From: Prolixibacteraceae bacterium
GTDB taxonomy: Bacteria; Bacteroidota; Bacteroidia; Bacteroidales; Prolixibacteraceae
Length of the DNA stretch: 46,084 bases
Direction: 5' to 3'
NCBI GenBank assembly: GCA_016938055.1
Contig: JAFGVJ010000203.1
Location: forward strand, 1-46,084
Position numbers and translations under genes: made by a program. Of this stretch, positions 15,638 to 24,972 are shown one piece after another. Every line of letters begins with the position of its first letter. Position 1 is the stretch's first letter. Under the pieces are notes generated by a model, which ran no database searches, was not told the DNA's origin, and was given only the letters and a program-made list of their open reading frames with translations.

Positions 15638-17683
15638 ATGAGTAATAGTTATCCTAAAATCTATTCAATTAAGAATGTTGAAAAGGAAGTTTTGGAACAA
15701 TGGTATACCACACTGGTTGTGGGTAGAAAATTGGATGAAAGAGCTCCAAATTACCTCAAGCAAGCCATAGGTTGGTCGTACCATGCTCCCTATGCTGGCC
15801 ACGATGGTATTCAGTTTGCCATCGGCCAACATTTTGACCGTAAAACTGATCATCTTTTTCCGTATTATCGCGACATGATGACCTGTTTTTCTGCTGGCTT
15901 AACTGCCGAAGAAATCATTTTGAACGGTATTTCCAAAGCAACCGATAAAGCTGGTGGCGGTCGTCACATGTCGAACCATTTTGCAAAACCTGAATGGAAC
16001 ATTCACAATGTTTCGTCAAGCACTGGAAACCACGATTTGCATGCAGTGGGTGTGGCACGGGCCATTAAGTATTACAAACAAAAAGGAGTGGCCATTACTT
16101 CGCATGGCGAATCTGCCACATCCGAAGGCTACGTGTACGAAGCTATCAATGGGGCTTCGCGCGAAAAACTACCAGTTATTTTTGTGCTGCAGGACAATGG
16201 ATATGGCATTTCGGTACCAAAACATATGCAAACGGCCAATCGCAAAGTGGCTAACAACTTTAGCGGATTTAAGAATTTAAGGATTATCCATTGCAATGGC
16301 AAAGATATTTTTGACTCAATGAATGCCATGGCCGAAGCCAAGAAGCATGTATTGGAAGTTGGGGAGCCTGTCATTCTACAAGCAAACTGTGTCAGGATGG
16401 AATCTCATTCCAACTCCGATCGACATGAATTGTACCGCAATGAATACGAGCGAACTTACGTCAAAGAATACGATCCCTTGGCCAAATTCCGCCGCCTGTT
16501 AACCCGTTACCACCGGTTTAACGAAGAGGAATTATTGGCCATTGAGGAAAAAGCGCAATTAGTGGTAAAAGATGCGCATAAAAAGGCCTTGAAAGCTCCC
16601 GATCCTGATCCTGCATCCATCTACGATTTTGTAATGCCCGATGCTTATCCGGCCGAAAAGTATCCCGAAGGAACGCATGAATTCGAAGGAGAGAAGATCA
16701 AACTGGTTGATGCCATCAATCAAACTTTGAAACAAGAATTCCGGCACAATCCAGATACTTTTATTTGGGGACAGGATGTGGCGAACAAAGATAAAGGGGG
16801 TGCCTTTAATGTCACCAAAGGTATGCAGCAAGAGTTCGGTGAAGATCGTGTTTTCAGTGCTCCCATAGCTGAAGATTTTATTGTAGGAACTGCCAATGGA
16901 ATGAGCCGCTTCGATAAGAAAATCAGGATCGTTATTGAAGGAGCTGAGTTTGCTGATTATTTTTGGCCGGCTATGGAACAATTTGTTGACTCTAGCCATG
17001 ATTACTGGCGATCAAACGGTCAGTTCGTTCCAAACATGACCATTCGCCTGGCATCAGGAGGCTATATCGGTGGTGGCTTGTATCATTCCCAAAACATTGA
17101 GGGGGCTTTATCTACCTTACCTGGAGTTCGAATTGTATATGTTTGTTTTGCTGATGATGCAGCCGGATTGTTACGTACTTCCATGCGTTCGCCTGGCATC
17201 ACTGTTTTTATGGAACCAAAAGCTTTGTACAATTCACCTCAGGCAGCAGCAGCTTACCCCGATGATTTTGAAATCCCTTTTGGGAAAGCCCGCATTCGCC
17301 GTCCCGGAAAAGATTTGACCATCTTAACATATGGTAATACACTGATTCACTGCCTCGAAGCAGCAGGTATACTGGAAGGGGAAGGCATTGACACCGAAGT
17401 GATTGATTTACGCTCATTGATTCCTCTCGATAAAGAAGCCATTCTCAACTCGGTAAAAAAAACCAACAAAGTGTTAATTGTTCACGAAGACAAAGTATTT
17501 GCCGGTTTTGGAGGAGAATTGTCCTCCATCATCATGGAAGAAGCTTTTGAATATCTCGATGCACCTGTAAAACGGATTGGTTCTCCATTTACCCCGGTTG
17601 GATTCAACAGGATACTTGAAAAAGCCATCCTTCCAGATACCGAAAAAATCGTCGATGCTGCGAGAGCAATGATCAACTATTAA
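15638..17683 (+). CDS. 2-oxoacid dehydrogenase E1, fused alpha and beta subunits
   Basis: Start at the ATG at 15638 (MSNSYPKIYSIKNVEKEVLEQW); further upstream the frame overlaps E2. The 681 residues are an E1 alpha half (about 1-340) joined to a beta half (about 355-681). The alpha half holds the thiamine-diphosphate motif as HGESATSEGYVYEAIN with LPVIFVLQDNGYGIS; the usual GDG is GES here. The beta half has FIWGQDVANKDKGGAFNVTKG, EDFIVGTANGMS and the C-terminal transketolase-like domain (LTILTYGNTLIHCLEAAGILE). It decarboxylates a 2-oxoacid and loads the acyl group on E2. Fused E1 proteins of this length are common in Bacteroidota and most resemble branched-chain 2-oxoacid dehydrogenase; the substrate is not proven. 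Confidence 0.92.
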   Translation: MSNSYPKIYSIKNVEKEVLEQWYTTLVVGRKLDERAPNYLKQAIGWSYHAPYAGHDGIQFAIGQHFDRKTDHLFPYYRDMMTCFSAGLTAEEIILNGISKATDKAGGGRHMSNHFAKPEWNIHNVSSSTGNHDLHAVGVARAIKYYKQKGVAITSHGESATSEGYVYEAINGASREKLPVIFVLQDNGYGISVPKHMQTANRKVANNFSGFKNLRIIHCNGKDIFDSMNAMAEAKKHVLEVGEPVILQANCVRMESHSNSDRHELYRNEYERTYVKEYDPLAKFRRLLTRYHRFNEEELLAIEEKAQLVVKDAHKKALKAPDPDPASIYDFVMPDAYPAEKYPEGTHEFEGEKIKLVDAINQTLKQEFRHNPDTFIWGQDVANKDKGGAFNVTKGMQQEFGEDRVFSAPIAEDFIVGTANGMSRFDKKIRIVIEGAEFADYFWPAMEQFVDSSHDYWRSNGQFVPNMTIRLASGGYIGGGLYHSQNIEGALSTLPGVRIVYVCFADDAAGLLRTSMRSPGITVFMEPKALYNSPQAAAAYPDDFEIPFGKARIRRPGKDLTILTYGNTLIHCLEAAGILEGEGIDTEVIDLRSLIPLDKEAILNSVKKTNKVLIVHEDKVFAGFGGELSSIIMEEAFEYLDAPVKRIGSPFTPVGFNRILEKAILPDTEKIVDAARAMINY

Positions 17684-17705
17684 TCATGAACTCAATTAAT
17701 TTATT

Positions 17706-18212
17706 ATGAAGAAAATAGGAGTTTTTTACAGTTTCAATTCCAACAAAACTGCCAAAGCTGCGGAAAAAGTTATCGAAGCATTTGGAAAAGAACTGGTGGA
17801 GGTCGTCAATGTAGAAGAAGCCCATGACAAAGATTTTGTCCCTTTTAAAAACATCATTGTAGGCGTTCCAACCTGGTTCGATGGTGAATTGCCTCAATAT
17901 TGGGATGAATTGGTTCCGGCACTCGAAGACATGGACCTGAAAGGAAAGCGTTTTGCCATTTTTGGATTGGGTGATCAAAAAGGTTATCCTGAGAATTTTA
18001 ACGACGGTGTGGGAATTTTTGCCGATTTGGTGATGAAACAAGGAGCCGAAGTAGTTGGATATACATCCACCGAGGGATATTCATACGAACATTCTGTAGC
18101 TCAGCGTGGTGATCAGTTCTGTGGCTTATGTCTCGACCAGGAAAACCAGGCACGACTCAGCAAAGCCAGGATCGAATCCTGGGTTGAACAACTTCGTGAG
18201 GCTTTTTATTGA
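17706..18212 (+). CDS. Flavodoxin with atypical phosphate-binding loop
   Basis: The 168-residue protein has the length and the aromatic FMN-binding segments of long-chain flavodoxins (VPTWFDGELPQYW, AIFGLGDQKGYPENFNDGVG). Its FMN-phosphate loop at residues 9-15 reads S-F-N-S-N-K-T rather than the usual S-x-T-G-N-T, so the glycine is missing. It should be a small cytoplasmic one- or two-electron carrier. It begins 22 bp after E1 and ends with a terminator, so it is the last gene of the E2-E1 operon. That suggests it might serve the same pathway or a ferredoxin-like role under low iron; this is inference. Confidence 0.9.
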   Translation: MKKIGVFYSFNSNKTAKAAEKVIEAFGKELVEVVNVEEAHDKDFVPFKNIIVGVPTWFDGELPQYWDELVPALEDMDLKGKRFAIFGLGDQKGYPENFNDGVGIFADLVMKQGAEVVGYTSTEGYSYEHSVAQRGDQFCGLCLDQENQARLSKARIESWVEQLREAFY

Positions 18213-18238
18213 TTCATTTACATTTATATTCTTATAAG

Positions 18239-18272
18239 AAGGGGTTGTTAATTGATAACAGCTCCTTTTTTT
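18239..18272 (+). terminator. Intrinsic terminator after flavodoxin
   Basis: A 12-bp stem with two G-T pairs (AAGGGGTTGTTA against TAACAGCTCCTT) closes a five-base loop and is followed by T7. It ends the E2-E1-flavodoxin unit. Confidence 0.85.
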
Positions 18273-18344
18273 ATATTGATAATGATTTAATTAATGATAT
18301 CATACTGATAGAATGAGATTTCCCGTTTTCACGATGGAAAGCAT

Positions 18345-18376
18345 CTTGCAATCAGACGGAGATCTTCTTATATTTG
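18345..18376 (+). promoter_or_regulatory. Bacteroidota-type promoter for the glucosaminidase gene
   Basis: CTTG at 18345-18348 and TAtaTTTG at 18369-18376 are spaced by 20 bp. The possible starts at 18400 and 18415 lie just downstream. Confidence 0.6.
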
Positions 18377-18399
18377 TCGTTCATTGAAACAAGTTGTTT

Positions 18400-19284
18400 G
18401 TGCGAAAAACTGAGATGATTCTTCTGCTTTGTGCAACTGTGGTGATTTTATTTTCATGGCTCGATGAAATTGAAATTAAAACAGAGCTTAATATTCAACA
18501 TGTTCACCTCGACAGTATCCACAAAGTCATTCCCATAATAGATTCGTTGGTCGTACCTGTTCTATATGATTCTTTGATTATTCAAAAATTTGTTACCTCA
18601 GAAGAAAGAAAGCAACAGTTTATTAACCAAGTACTTCCTGCCATTCTAATTGTTAAATACCAACTGGAGAACAATGGCAGGGAAGTCCATCAGATCATCG
18701 AAAAAATTGAAAAGAGTGAACCTTTGGATCCAAATGAATTGGCCTTTGCTGACAGCCTGATGATCCGTTTTAGGGCTAAGACATATGAGAACCTCTTAAC
18801 TCGTCTGAAACCACACCCTGTAAGTCTTGTTTTGGCGCAGGCTGCCGTTGAGTCGGGCTGGGGGAGTTCCCGTTTCGCACTTGAAGGCAACAATCTGTTT
18901 GGAATTTGGACCACCCCAAGCGATCCAAGTATGATGAAATCACGTTTTAAACGCGATGAACAACCTATATATGTAAAAAAGTATCTGACTGTAGCCGAAT
19001 CAATTGATCACTATTTTTTAACAATTGGGCGTCATAACGCGTACCGCCAATTCAGGAATAAAAGATACGAAGAAGCCAATGTTTTTCAATTGCTTGAAAC
19101 CCTTGACCGTTATTCCGAGAAAGGAGAAGACTATACCTTTCAGTTACGAAAGATGATTGAATGGAATGATCTGCAGGTATATGATTATTATGTAATTGAT
19201 CCAAAGTATATTGTTGAAATGTCATTTCTTGACAGGAAAATTCGCGACTTTTCTAAACACATCAAACGAATAATCAAGGATTAA
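18400..19284 (+). CDS. Membrane-anchored glucosaminidase-domain protein (GH73/Bax type)
   Basis: The start is uncertain: TTG 18394, GTG 18400 or ATG 18415. I prefer the GTG because it supplies the positive residues (VRKTEM) before the hydrophobic signal/anchor segment ILLLCATVVILFSW; no strong ribosome site decides it. The domain has the GH73-type motif SLVLAQAAVESGWGSSRFALEGNNLFGIW, with the catalytic Glu in AVESGWG, then SIDHYFLTIGRHNAYRQFR. It should cleave peptidoglycan glycan strands, facing the periplasm. It precedes the leucine-rich-repeat lipoprotein by 41 bp and the two may be co-transcribed. Length near 295 residues agrees with Bax-like proteins. Confidence 0.87.
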   Translation: MRKTEMILLLCATVVILFSWLDEIEIKTELNIQHVHLDSIHKVIPIIDSLVVPVLYDSLIIQKFVTSEERKQQFINQVLPAILIVKYQLENNGREVHQIIEKIEKSEPLDPNELAFADSLMIRFRAKTYENLLTRLKPHPVSLVLAQAAVESGWGSSRFALEGNNLFGIWTTPSDPSMMKSRFKRDEQPIYVKKYLTVAESIDHYFLTIGRHNAYRQFRNKRYEEANVFQLLETLDRYSEKGEDYTFQLRKMIEWNDLQVYDYYVIDPKYIVEMSFLDRKIRDFSKHIKRIIKD

Positions 19285-19325
19285 TGATCCTATTATCAGA
19301 ATATTAATCACTTCAACTTTTATAA

Positions 19326-20741
19326 ATGAATTATTTCACGAAATTTATCCTTCCAACAACGATTGTCGTTCTTTTGTTGCAATCCTGTTCAACAAATATG
19401 AAAATTTTAACAGCTGAGGAACTGCAAAAACAAACCATGTTTACCAGCCTCGAAGAAGCAGCATTGAATCCCCCGGGTGTTTATATACTCAATCTCGAGA
19501 ATGACCAATTGATGGAAATCCCCACTGACATTAAAAAATTTAAGAATCTTCAAACACTGTATATTGGTTATAATCAAATCAATGAAATCCCAAAGGAATT
19601 ATTTGAGCTTAAAAAACTACAAAATTTATACCTCAGACACAACCAATTCACGAATATTCCAAAACAAATTGGTCAATTGAGTGAACTCAGGTTTCTTGAT
19701 TTAAATGCCAATCATCTGACAGTTATTCCAAAAGAATTGTATGAATGCATTAATCTTCAAATACTTAAACTTGCAGAAAATCAAATTGTATCATTACCCG
19801 ACAGTATTTCTAAACTCCAGCATCTCATTGAATTAGATCTTTTTTCTAATCAATTAGAGGCATTACCTGAAGACATTGGTATGCTTAAAAAATTGCAAAT
19901 GATAGATGTTGACAGGAATCAATTGGAACATTTACCGTCAGGATTTGGAGGCTTAACTAGTTTGCGTGTATTGAAAGCTGAAAAAAATAAATTGATCACC
20001 TTACCCGAAGATTTTGGACAGCTGCATTCATTATCAGAATTGAAACTAAATGACAATCAACTAATCAGTTTGCCAGAGCAAATTGGTAATCTACAAGTTA
20101 TTACACATTTAAATTTAACAGGAAACCAATTATCAGGTCTTCCTGCATCATTAGGGGAGATGCTACAGTTGGAAACACTGAATCTTTCAAAAAATAGATT
20201 GACAACCATTACTGATTTCAAAAAATTAACCCGGCTTACGTCAATAAATTTATCCAACAATTTACTTCGCACCATTGACTTTTCATTATTAAGTGCACCT
20301 GTTTTAAAAGAATTAAATTTAAGCATCAATCAACTTCAGTATTTTAAAGGTGAGTTTACAAATGGGAACTTAATTGAATATATTGATTTTGAGTTAAATA
20401 ACATTGTTGAAATACCTTGCCAAATTGGTGAATTAACAAATGTAATCCGCTTGAATCTGTCCAGAAACAAAATTACTATGGTCACCGAAGACCTCAATAA
20501 AATGCTCCATCTTCAAGAACTTGATTTATCTGGTAACAAAATTGATTTATTTGCCAAGTCATTGTCACAACATCCGTCATTGCAGATTATTGATCTTTCT
20601 GACAATTCCGTCAAATTGATACCATTGGAGTATGCACAAATCAAATCACTGAAATTCATTAATCTTACTGGAAATCCATTGTATTCATGGCATTTGAAAC
20701 AACTTGATAAAAGTTTCCGTCCTGGTGTTGTAAAGTATTGA
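19326..20741 (+). CDS. Leucine-rich-repeat lipoprotein
   Basis: The 471-residue protein has a lipoprotein signal peptide ending in LLLQSC, with Cys21 as the lipidated residue. Nearly all the rest is made of about 18 tandem leucine-rich repeats of 22-24 residues with the pattern LxxLxLxxNxLxxLPxxIGxLxx. The later repeats are more degenerate, and some lose the LPxxI half. It should be a curved, solvent-exposed binding scaffold attached to the outer or inner membrane; a Ser follows the Cys. No catalytic domain is present and its partner is unknown. The gene looks more AT-rich than its neighbours, which may simply reflect the Asn/Lys/Ile-rich repeats. Confidence 0.9.
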   Translation: MNYFTKFILPTTIVVLLLQSCSTNMKILTAEELQKQTMFTSLEEAALNPPGVYILNLENDQLMEIPTDIKKFKNLQTLYIGYNQINEIPKELFELKKLQNLYLRHNQFTNIPKQIGQLSELRFLDLNANHLTVIPKELYECINLQILKLAENQIVSLPDSISKLQHLIELDLFSNQLEALPEDIGMLKKLQMIDVDRNQLEHLPSGFGGLTSLRVLKAEKNKLITLPEDFGQLHSLSELKLNDNQLISLPEQIGNLQVITHLNLTGNQLSGLPASLGEMLQLETLNLSKNRLTTITDFKKLTRLTSINLSNNLLRTIDFSLLSAPVLKELNLSINQLQYFKGEFTNGNLIEYIDFELNNIVEIPCQIGELTNVIRLNLSRNKITMVTEDLNKMLHLQELDLSGNKIDLFAKSLSQHPSLQIIDLSDNSVKLIPLEYAQIKSLKFINLTGNPLYSWHLKQLDKSFRPGVVKY

Positions 20742-20965
20742 TTGAAGTGCTTGCATTGGATATTGACAAAATAACAACTAAGTACTTGTATCATAAAATA
20801 CAACATCAATTTTTCTGGAAAATTAACGCGCTGAGAATGGCATATTTATTTGCATCCTTTGTACTGGTTAAAAATATGATCATTCTAGCTGCTTAATAAC
20901 CCTTTATTAGAGATAAAACAGTTCAAATCTCTTGTCTCATAATTCATATTATGATAAATATAACG

Positions 20966-21005
20966 TTTCACAGAAAACCGGATTCAATTCCGGTCTTCTG
21001 TGAAA
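20966..21005. terminator. Long near-perfect hairpin at the 3' end of the TPR gene
   Basis: A 17-bp stem with one mismatch (start TTTCACAGAA, end TTCTGTGAAA) closes a six-base loop. It lies 6 bp beyond the stop of the minus-strand TPR gene. No T run follows on either strand, so it may act as an mRNA 3'-end stabiliser rather than a classic terminator. Confidence 0.65.
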
Positions 21006-21011
21006 TATTCC

Positions 21012-22184
21012 TTACTTCAAGTTTTGCATTTTTGTATTGATTTCATTGTATTTATCTATCATCTTTAAACGATAATAAATCTGCTTCAATGATTCCATGA
21101 TGGCAACTTCTGTTGAATCAAGTTCAAACGATTTCTCAATGTATGGTAATGCTTTGCGCATATTGTCGTTGCCTTTTTCATTCAACTCATCAAATTCTTT
21201 AGTAGCACTTGGTGGCAGTTGATTTGCTTCATTCAAAGAATTGACACCACGATTATAATAGATTACGCCAAGGTTATAATACGATGTGTATTGACTTTTA
21301 TCTTTATCGATGGCTTGCTTGTACTGCTCAATGGCTTCATCCTCACGTCCAAGACGCTCCAATGTTTGTCCTTTGGCAGTATAATATGAAACGTTATCTG
21401 GTTGTTTAGAGATTGCCAGGTCCAGATAACTGATGGCATCGTTGGGCTTACCCGCGGCTATGTAATAATTAATCAATTCAACAATCAGTGTCTCATTGTC
21501 AGGATATTTTTCGAAGCTTTCCTTGAGATAAGCAATGGCTGAAACAGTGTCTCCTTTCTCCTCCATGGCTTTGAAAGCATAATAACTGCTAACTGGTCCA
21601 TTGTACTCATTGTCAGATGATTTCTTGAAATACTGAATGGCCTTATCCCAGTTCTCTGCTTTGTAAGCTGCTAATCCGGCATTGTAAATGATGGCTGTGT
21701 CCACCACTTCGCCCGAGGTCGTATTCATTACTGGAATATTAGAAATCAGCATAAAACTTTCGAAACATTTCAAGGCTACATCAAATCGCTCAGCTTCATA
21801 AGCTGTGATGGCATAATTTGAAAAATCGGTTTGAAGGAAAGTCAGGTCAACCATCAGGCTTTTACCAAACTTGTTATCTGCATCGATTTTGATTGCTTGT
21901 TGATAAGCTTCAAGTGCTTCAAACAAAGGTTCTTCTACAATTCCTTTTTTCCCTGTTCTGAAAATTTCTTGCAGAATCTCCCCTTTAACTTGCCATGCTC
22001 TTGGCCAGGTCAATGATTTCTCTGCTTTTTCGTTGTTTGGATCAAGCGCTTCCTGGATCACTTCATACGCTTTCGCAAGTTCTCCCGATTCTTTATACCC
22101 CAAAGCGCTGGTTACCTTTCCCCTTTGGGCAAAGATGGCTGTTGTTATAAACAATAATGATAGCAGTGTTACGATTCTCTTCAT
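21012..22184 (-). CDS. Exported tetratricopeptide-repeat protein
   Basis: The 390-residue protein starts with a signal peptide (RIVTLLSLLFITTAIFAQ). Several TPR-like helical repeats follow, clearest at AIIYNAGLAAYKAENWDKAIQYFKKS, NDAISYLDLAISKQPDNVSYYTAKGQTLERLGREDEAIEQYKQAIDKDKSQYTSYYNLGVIYYNRG. It should be a periplasmic scaffold or adaptor; no enzymatic motif is present. It lies downstream of gyrA but has its own promoter in the 61-bp gap and is probably independent. Proteins of this layout are common in Bacteroidota and none close to this one has a function known to me. Confidence 0.88.
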   Translation of the reverse strand: MKRIVTLLSLLFITTAIFAQRGKVTSALGYKESGELAKAYEVIQEALDPNNEKAEKSLTWPRAWQVKGEILQEIFRTGKKGIVEEPLFEALEAYQQAIKIDADNKFGKSLMVDLTFLQTDFSNYAITAYEAERFDVALKCFESFMLISNIPVMNTTSGEVVDTAIIYNAGLAAYKAENWDKAIQYFKKSSDNEYNGPVSSYYAFKAMEEKGDTVSAIAYLKESFEKYPDNETLIVELINYYIAAGKPNDAISYLDLAISKQPDNVSYYTAKGQTLERLGREDEAIEQYKQAIDKDKSQYTSYYNLGVIYYNRGVNSLNEANQLPPSATKEFDELNEKGNDNMRKALPYIEKSFELDSTEVAIMESLKQIYYRLKMIDKYNEINTKMQNLK

Positions 22185-22205
22185 AGTTGTTAATATTTTT
22201 TTTTA

Positions 22206-22236
22206 CAAATTTAATATATTCCCAATTCTCTACAAC
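22206..22236 (-). promoter_or_regulatory. Bacteroidota-type promoter for the TPR gene
   Basis: On the minus strand GTTG (22236-22233) and TAaaTTTG (22213-22206) are spaced by 19 bp, 21 bp before the ATG at 22184. Confidence 0.6.
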
Positions 22237-22245
22237 GACCTGTAA

Positions 22246-24759
22246 TTATTCAATTGCTTCATCCTGTATGCTTGATTCTTCTGAATCATCAACCTCAAGG
22301 TTGCTTTCCGGTATTTCATCCTCACTTCTTCCAACACGCGTAACTGAAGCGATGGTATCACTATCTTTCAGATTGATTAAACGAACACCTTGTGCAGCAC
22401 GTCCCATCAGTCTGACAGAATCAACAGCCATGCGTATGGTCATTCCACTTTCGGTGATAATCATCAAATCGTCGTTATCCGTCACGCTTTTTAAAGCAAC
22501 CAATGCACCTGTTTTTTCAGTGATATTGATGGTTTTAACTCCTTTTCCTCCCCGGTTGGTTACGCGGTAATCTTCAATCCTGGAACGCTTACCATATCCG
22601 TTTTCGGATACCACCATAACGTCTTCTGATTCATTTTCTACACATATCATGCCAATTACTTCATCGCTGCTGCTCAGTGAAATACCCCGAACTCCTGATG
22701 CAGTTCGGCCGATGGCACGAACAATTTTTTCATTGAATCGAATGGCTTTTCCTGTACGGACAGCCAACATAATTTCATTGTTCCCATTGGTTAAACGGGC
22801 TTCTAAAAGTTGATCACCATCACGCACAGTGATTGCATTTACCCCATTTTGTCGTGGCCGAGAATATGCCTCCAGAGATGTTTTTTTAATGATCCCTTTT
22901 TTGGTGCACATAATGATGAAATTGTTATTGATATACTCTTCATCGAGCAAAGTTTTTACATTGATAAAGGCTTTAACTTTATCATCCTGTTCAATGTTGA
23001 GCAGGTTTTGAATGGCCCGGCCTTTTGAAGTTCTTGACCCTTCTGGGATTTGATAAACCTTCAGCCAGAAGCATTTTCCCTTTTCGGTGAAAAGCAAAAG
23101 CGTGTTGTGCATCGAAGCAGAGAACATGTGCTCCAAAAAGTCTTCGTCGCGTGTAGCTCCACCTTTGGAACCTACTCCCCCCCTGCCCTGGGTTCTAAAT
23201 TCAGTGAGCGGGGTTCTTTTAATATACCCCAAATGTGATATAGTAATCAGCATGGCCTCATCGGCATAAAAATCCTCGGGATTAAACTCTTCGGCATTGG
23301 GAACTACTTCGGTCCTTCGGCCTTCGGGATATGCCAGCTTTAACTCATTGAGTTCCTCCTTGATGATGTCCATGCGCATCCACTCATTTTCGAGGATCAG
23401 TTTTAAGTGTTCAATGGTTTTTTGTAATTCTTCGTATTCAGCCCTTAATTTCTCTTGTTCCAGTCCAGTCAGTTGACGTAAGCGCATTTCAACGATGGCC
23501 TTTGATTGGATTTCCGATAATTCAAAGCTTTCCATTAATCGTTCCCGGGCAATATCCGGACTTGATGACGAACGGATAATGCGGATGACTTCATCGATAT
23601 TGTCGCTTGCGATGATCAAGCCTTGCAGGATATGAGCCCGTTTTTCGGCTTGTTCCAATTCATATTGAGTGCGCCTGGTGACCACATCGTGGCGATGATC
23701 AACAAAATATTTGATCAACTGCTTGAGGTGCAACATCTTTGGACGGCCTTGCACCAATGCAATGTTATTCACACTAAACGCTGACTGCAGCTGGGTGAAT
23801 TTATAAAGTTTGTTCAGTACTACATTGGATATCTCATCCTTTTTGATATCAATGACAATACGCATTCCGTTTCGGTCCGATTCGTCGTTGATATTCGAAA
23901 TGCCTTCCAATTTCTTTTCATTGACCAGCTCAGCTATTTTTATGATCAATTCAGCTTTGTTCACCATGTAGGGAATCTCGGTCACAATGATCTTTTCACG
24001 ACCGTTGCCGCTTGTCTCAATATGAGCTTTCCCCCTGACTACAATACGACCTCTGCCAGTGAGGTATGACTCACGTACTCCCTGATAACCATAAATAATG
24101 CCACCCGTTGGAAAATCAGGCGCTTTAATGATTTCAATTAGTTCCTCTGGCTCAATTTCATGATTGTTTATGTATGCAATGATCGCATCAACTGTATCGA
24201 CCAGGTTATGAGGTGGCATGTTGGTAGCCATCCCCACGGCAATACCCGATGCTCCGTTCACCAATAAGTTGGGAATTCGGGTAGGTAATACGGTGGGCTC
24301 GGTGAGCGATTCGTCAAAGTTAGGTTGAAAATCAACGGTATTTTTATCAAGATCGGCCAAGGTTTCTTCGGCGATCTTCGACAAACGGGCTTCGGTATAA
24401 CGCATGGCCGCCGGGCTATCACCATCGATGGATCCAAAGTTACCCTGTCCGTCAACCATGGGATATCGTAAGGACCAGTACTGAGCCATCCTAACCATGG
24501 TCATGTACACAGAGGAATCTCCGTGGGGATGAAATTTACCCAACACCTCCCCTACAATACGGGCCGATTTTTTATATGGTTTATTGGAGGTAGTCCCCAA
24601 TTCATTCATGCCAAACAAAACCCTCCGATGCACAGGTTTCATTCCATCCCTCACATCGGGTAAAGCTCGTGAAACAATCACCGACATCGAGTAATCGATG
24701 TAGGCTGATTTCATTTGCTCTTCAATATTAATCTTAATAATTCTTTCGTTTTCAGACAT
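22246..24759 (-). CDS. gyrA: DNA gyrase subunit A
   Basis: The 837-residue protein is a full-length GyrA. It has the N-terminal breakage-reunion domain with catalytic Tyr121 ([11 protein letters not shown]), the [13 protein letters not shown] segment, and the [20 protein letters not shown] quinolone-resistance region. A C-terminal beta-pinwheel contains the gyrase box-like [12 protein letters not shown], which favours GyrA over ParC. With GyrB it introduces negative supercoils. At the position equal to E. coli Asp87 it carries Met86, while the Ser83 equivalent (Ser82) is kept. The last 40 residues are acidic. It is divergent from clpC. Confidence 0.96.
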   Translation of the reverse strand: MSENERIIKINIEEQMKSAYIDYSMSVIVSRALPDVRDGMKPVHRRVLFGMNELGTTSNKPYKKSARIVGEVLGKFHPHGDSSVYMTMVRMAQYWSLRYPMVDGQGNFGSIDGDSPAAMRYTEARLSKIAEETLADLDKNTVDFQPNFDESLTEPTVLPTRIPNLLVNGASGIAVGMATNMPPHNLVDTVDAIIAYINNHEIEPEELIEIIKAPDFPTGGIIYGYQGVRESYLTGRGRIVVRGKAHIETSGNGREKIIVTEIPYMVNKAELIIKIAELVNEKKLEGISNINDESDRNGMRIVIDIKKDEISNVVLNKLYKFTQLQSAFSVNNIALVQGRPKMLHLKQLIKYFVDHRHDVVTRRTQYELEQAEKRAHILQGLIIASDNIDEVIRIIRSSSSPDIARERLMESFELSEIQSKAIVEMRLRQLTGLEQEKLRAEYEELQKTIEHLKLILENEWMRMDIIKEELNELKLAYPEGRRTEVVPNAEEFNPEDFYADEAMLITISHLGYIKRTPLTEFRTQGRGGVGSKGGATRDEDFLEHMFSASMHNTLLLFTEKGKCFWLKVYQIPEGSRTSKGRAIQNLLNIEQDDKVKAFINVKTLLDEEYINNNFIIMCTKKGIIKKTSLEAYSRPRQNGVNAITVRDGDQLLEARLTNGNNEIMLAVRTGKAIRFNEKIVRAIGRTASGVRGISLSSSDEVIGMICVENESEDVMVVSENGYGKRSRIEDYRVTNRGGKGVKTINITEKTGALVALKSVTDNDDLMIITESGMTIRMAVDSVRLMGRAAQGVRLINLKDSDTIASVTRVGRSEDEIPESNLEVDDSEESSIQDEAIE

Positions 24760-24803
24760 ATTTATATCCTTTCATTAGGTCACTAAAAAAACGGTTAAAA
24801 ATA

Positions 24804-24811
24804 CAAAAATA
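24804..24811 (-). promoter_or_regulatory. Possible -7 element for gyrA
   Basis: TAttTTTG on the minus strand, 44 bp before the gyrA ATG. I see no clear -33 element at the usual spacing. Confidence 0.4.
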
Positions 24812-24972
24812 CCATTATTAATACGCCTACTTTGATCCCCCTTTCTTAAAAAATTAACATAGTTGATGATTCTTTCAACAATCGTTTCTTTCAATTGTCT
24901 TATTAAAAAAATCTGTGGGGAAAATATGTATATTAGCTCCACTATTTAGTCAGTTTTATCACGATATATTCT

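Noticed and set aside
20966-21005. Possible CRISPR-like repeat
   Set aside because: It is a single inverted repeat without spacers or copies in the window; it serves better as a 3'-end hairpin.
24760-24972. CIRCE or other heat-shock operator before clpC
   Set aside because: No inverted repeat of the CIRCE type was found in the gyrA-clpC gap.
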